Positions 63,462 to 64,000 of a stretch of 64,000 bases of DNA are shown piece by piece. Position 1 is the first letter of the stretch, and each line of letters begins with the position of its first letter. The notes beneath the pieces were generated by a model. It did no database searches. It saw only the letters and a program-made list of their open reading frames with translations, and had not been told where the DNA came from. Source of the DNA: Streptomyces sp. NRRL S-337 (GTDB lineage: Bacteria > Actinomycetota > Actinomycetes > Streptomycetales > Streptomycetaceae); contig NZ_JOIX01000002.1 in assembly GCF_000720175.1 (NCBI RefSeq), positions 310,001 through 374,000 of the forward strand. The letters run 5' to 3'. The position numbers and the translations under genes are program-made.

Positions 63462-64000
63462 ATGGACCGCCCCTCTGCCATCCTCCGCTCGGGCCAGGTC
63501 GAGCTGCGCCGTTGGCGCACGCACGACATCGAGATCCTGGACCGGTTGGTCGACGAATCACGTGACCACTTGCTCGCCTGGGTGCCCTTCGCGGCCAGCC
63601 ACAACCGGAAGCAGGGCGAGGAGTTCCTGGCCCGGTGCGAAGAGGAGTGGGCGGCGGGACAGACGTACTACTACGCGATCACCTCGGGCGGTGTGGAGGC
63701 CGGCAGCTGCAGTCTGATGCGCCGGATCGGGCCGGGCGGGCTGGAGATCGGATATTGGCTCCACCCTGATTGGACGGGGAAGGGGTTGGCCACCATGGCC
63801 GCTGGTGCCCTGGTCGCCGCAGGACGCCGACTGCCCGGCATCGACCGCATCGAGATCCATCACGACGAGGCCAACCCCGCCAGTGGGGCCGTCGCCCGGC
63901 GCCTGGGCTTCACCGAAATCGAGCGCGTCCGACTGCCGGACGGGCCCGAGACCCCGCACGAGACGGGCATCGATGTCATCTGGCGCCTGCAGATCCGGCC
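63462..64000 (+). CDS. RimJ/RimL-type N-acetyltransferase (3' end cut by window)
   Basis: The frame from ATG 63462 stays open to the window edge (179 codons). It begins with VELRRWRTHDIEILDRLVDESRDHLLAWVPFA, typical of ribosomal-protein-Ser acetyltransferases and similar GNAT enzymes. The acetyl-CoA signature is GYWLHPDWTGKGLATMAAGAL. DEANPASGAVARRLGFTEI is the last conserved helix. Only a few residues should be missing at the C-terminus. Confidence 0.88.
   Translation, partial: MDRPSAILRSGQVELRRWRTHDIEILDRLVDESRDHLLAWVPFAASHNRKQGEEFLARCEEEWAAGQTYYYAITSGGVEAGSCSLMRRIGPGGLEIGYWLHPDWTGKGLATMAAGALVAAGRRLPGIDRIEIHHDEANPASGAVARRLGFTEIERVRLPDGPETPHETGIDVIWRLQIR

Overview
The window is very GC-rich. 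It has GTG/TTG starts, dense ATGA-type gene overlaps, many ECF sigma factors and eukaryotic-like kinases. It also carries a 2-methylisoborneol operon, an isorenieratene-type carotenoid cluster, and a long (E. coli-type) argininosuccinate synthase. Together these point to a Streptomyces chromosome, probably an arm region, because broken genes and deletion scars are frequent. This is inference from gene content. No rRNA, tRNA, insertion sequence, phage or CRISPR array was seen.

Layout. 1-5.0 kb: an overlapping operon ending in a secreted nuclease and an SMI1/KNR4-type immunity candidate. It begins with a degenerate kinase carrying a beta-propeller, followed by a Pro/Thr-repeat membrane protein and a PrsW-like membrane protease. 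5.0-11.3 kb: an NmrA-type oxidoreductase, then a pseudokinase and two Ser/Thr kinases with PQQ-like propellers. 11.3-20.3 kb: a peroxidase-like CxxC protein behind an ECF41-type promoter, secreted proteins, a doubly frameshifted gene, a thioesterase, an MFS exporter, an alpha/beta hydrolase, and an ECF sigma factor coupled to an SRPBCC protein. 20.5-24.0 kb: the 2-methylisoborneol operon (family 2B encapsulin shell, terpene cyclase, GPP methyltransferase). 24-33.7 kb: DUF899, argG, several small enzymes, and an ECF41 sigma factor coupled to its carboxymuconolactone decarboxylase partner.

33.9-37.4 kb: a Fur repressor divergent from katG. The interval holds a minisatellite, a palindromic operator inside a promoter, and a relic of a second Fur-family gene. 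37.6-42 kb: a secreted trypsin-like protease, two gene stumps meeting at a deletion scar near 39,560, and an SMP-30/Lrp pair. 42.2-43.9 kb: gene fragments (HEAT-like protein, P450, amidohydrolase, permease). 44.1-50.5 kb: crtY-crtU facing a crtI-crtB-Rieske operon. 51-64 kb: a Gln/Glu-repeat protein, hydrolase relic, repeat-bearing secreted protein, ferredoxin/metallo-beta-lactamase hybrid, MDR oxidoreductase, DUF5959, a membrane protein, an orphan barstar-domain protein, a frameshifted phosphotransferase-like gene, and a TetR/NmrA divergent pair. A GNAT gene runs off the end.

Functional links best supported by sequence: the nuclease and its immunity candidate; the encapsulated 2-MIB pathway; the ECF41 sigma factor with two matching promoters upstream of two CxxC decarboxylase-family genes; Fur control of katG; and beta-carotene to isorenieratene synthesis by the two facing crt operons.
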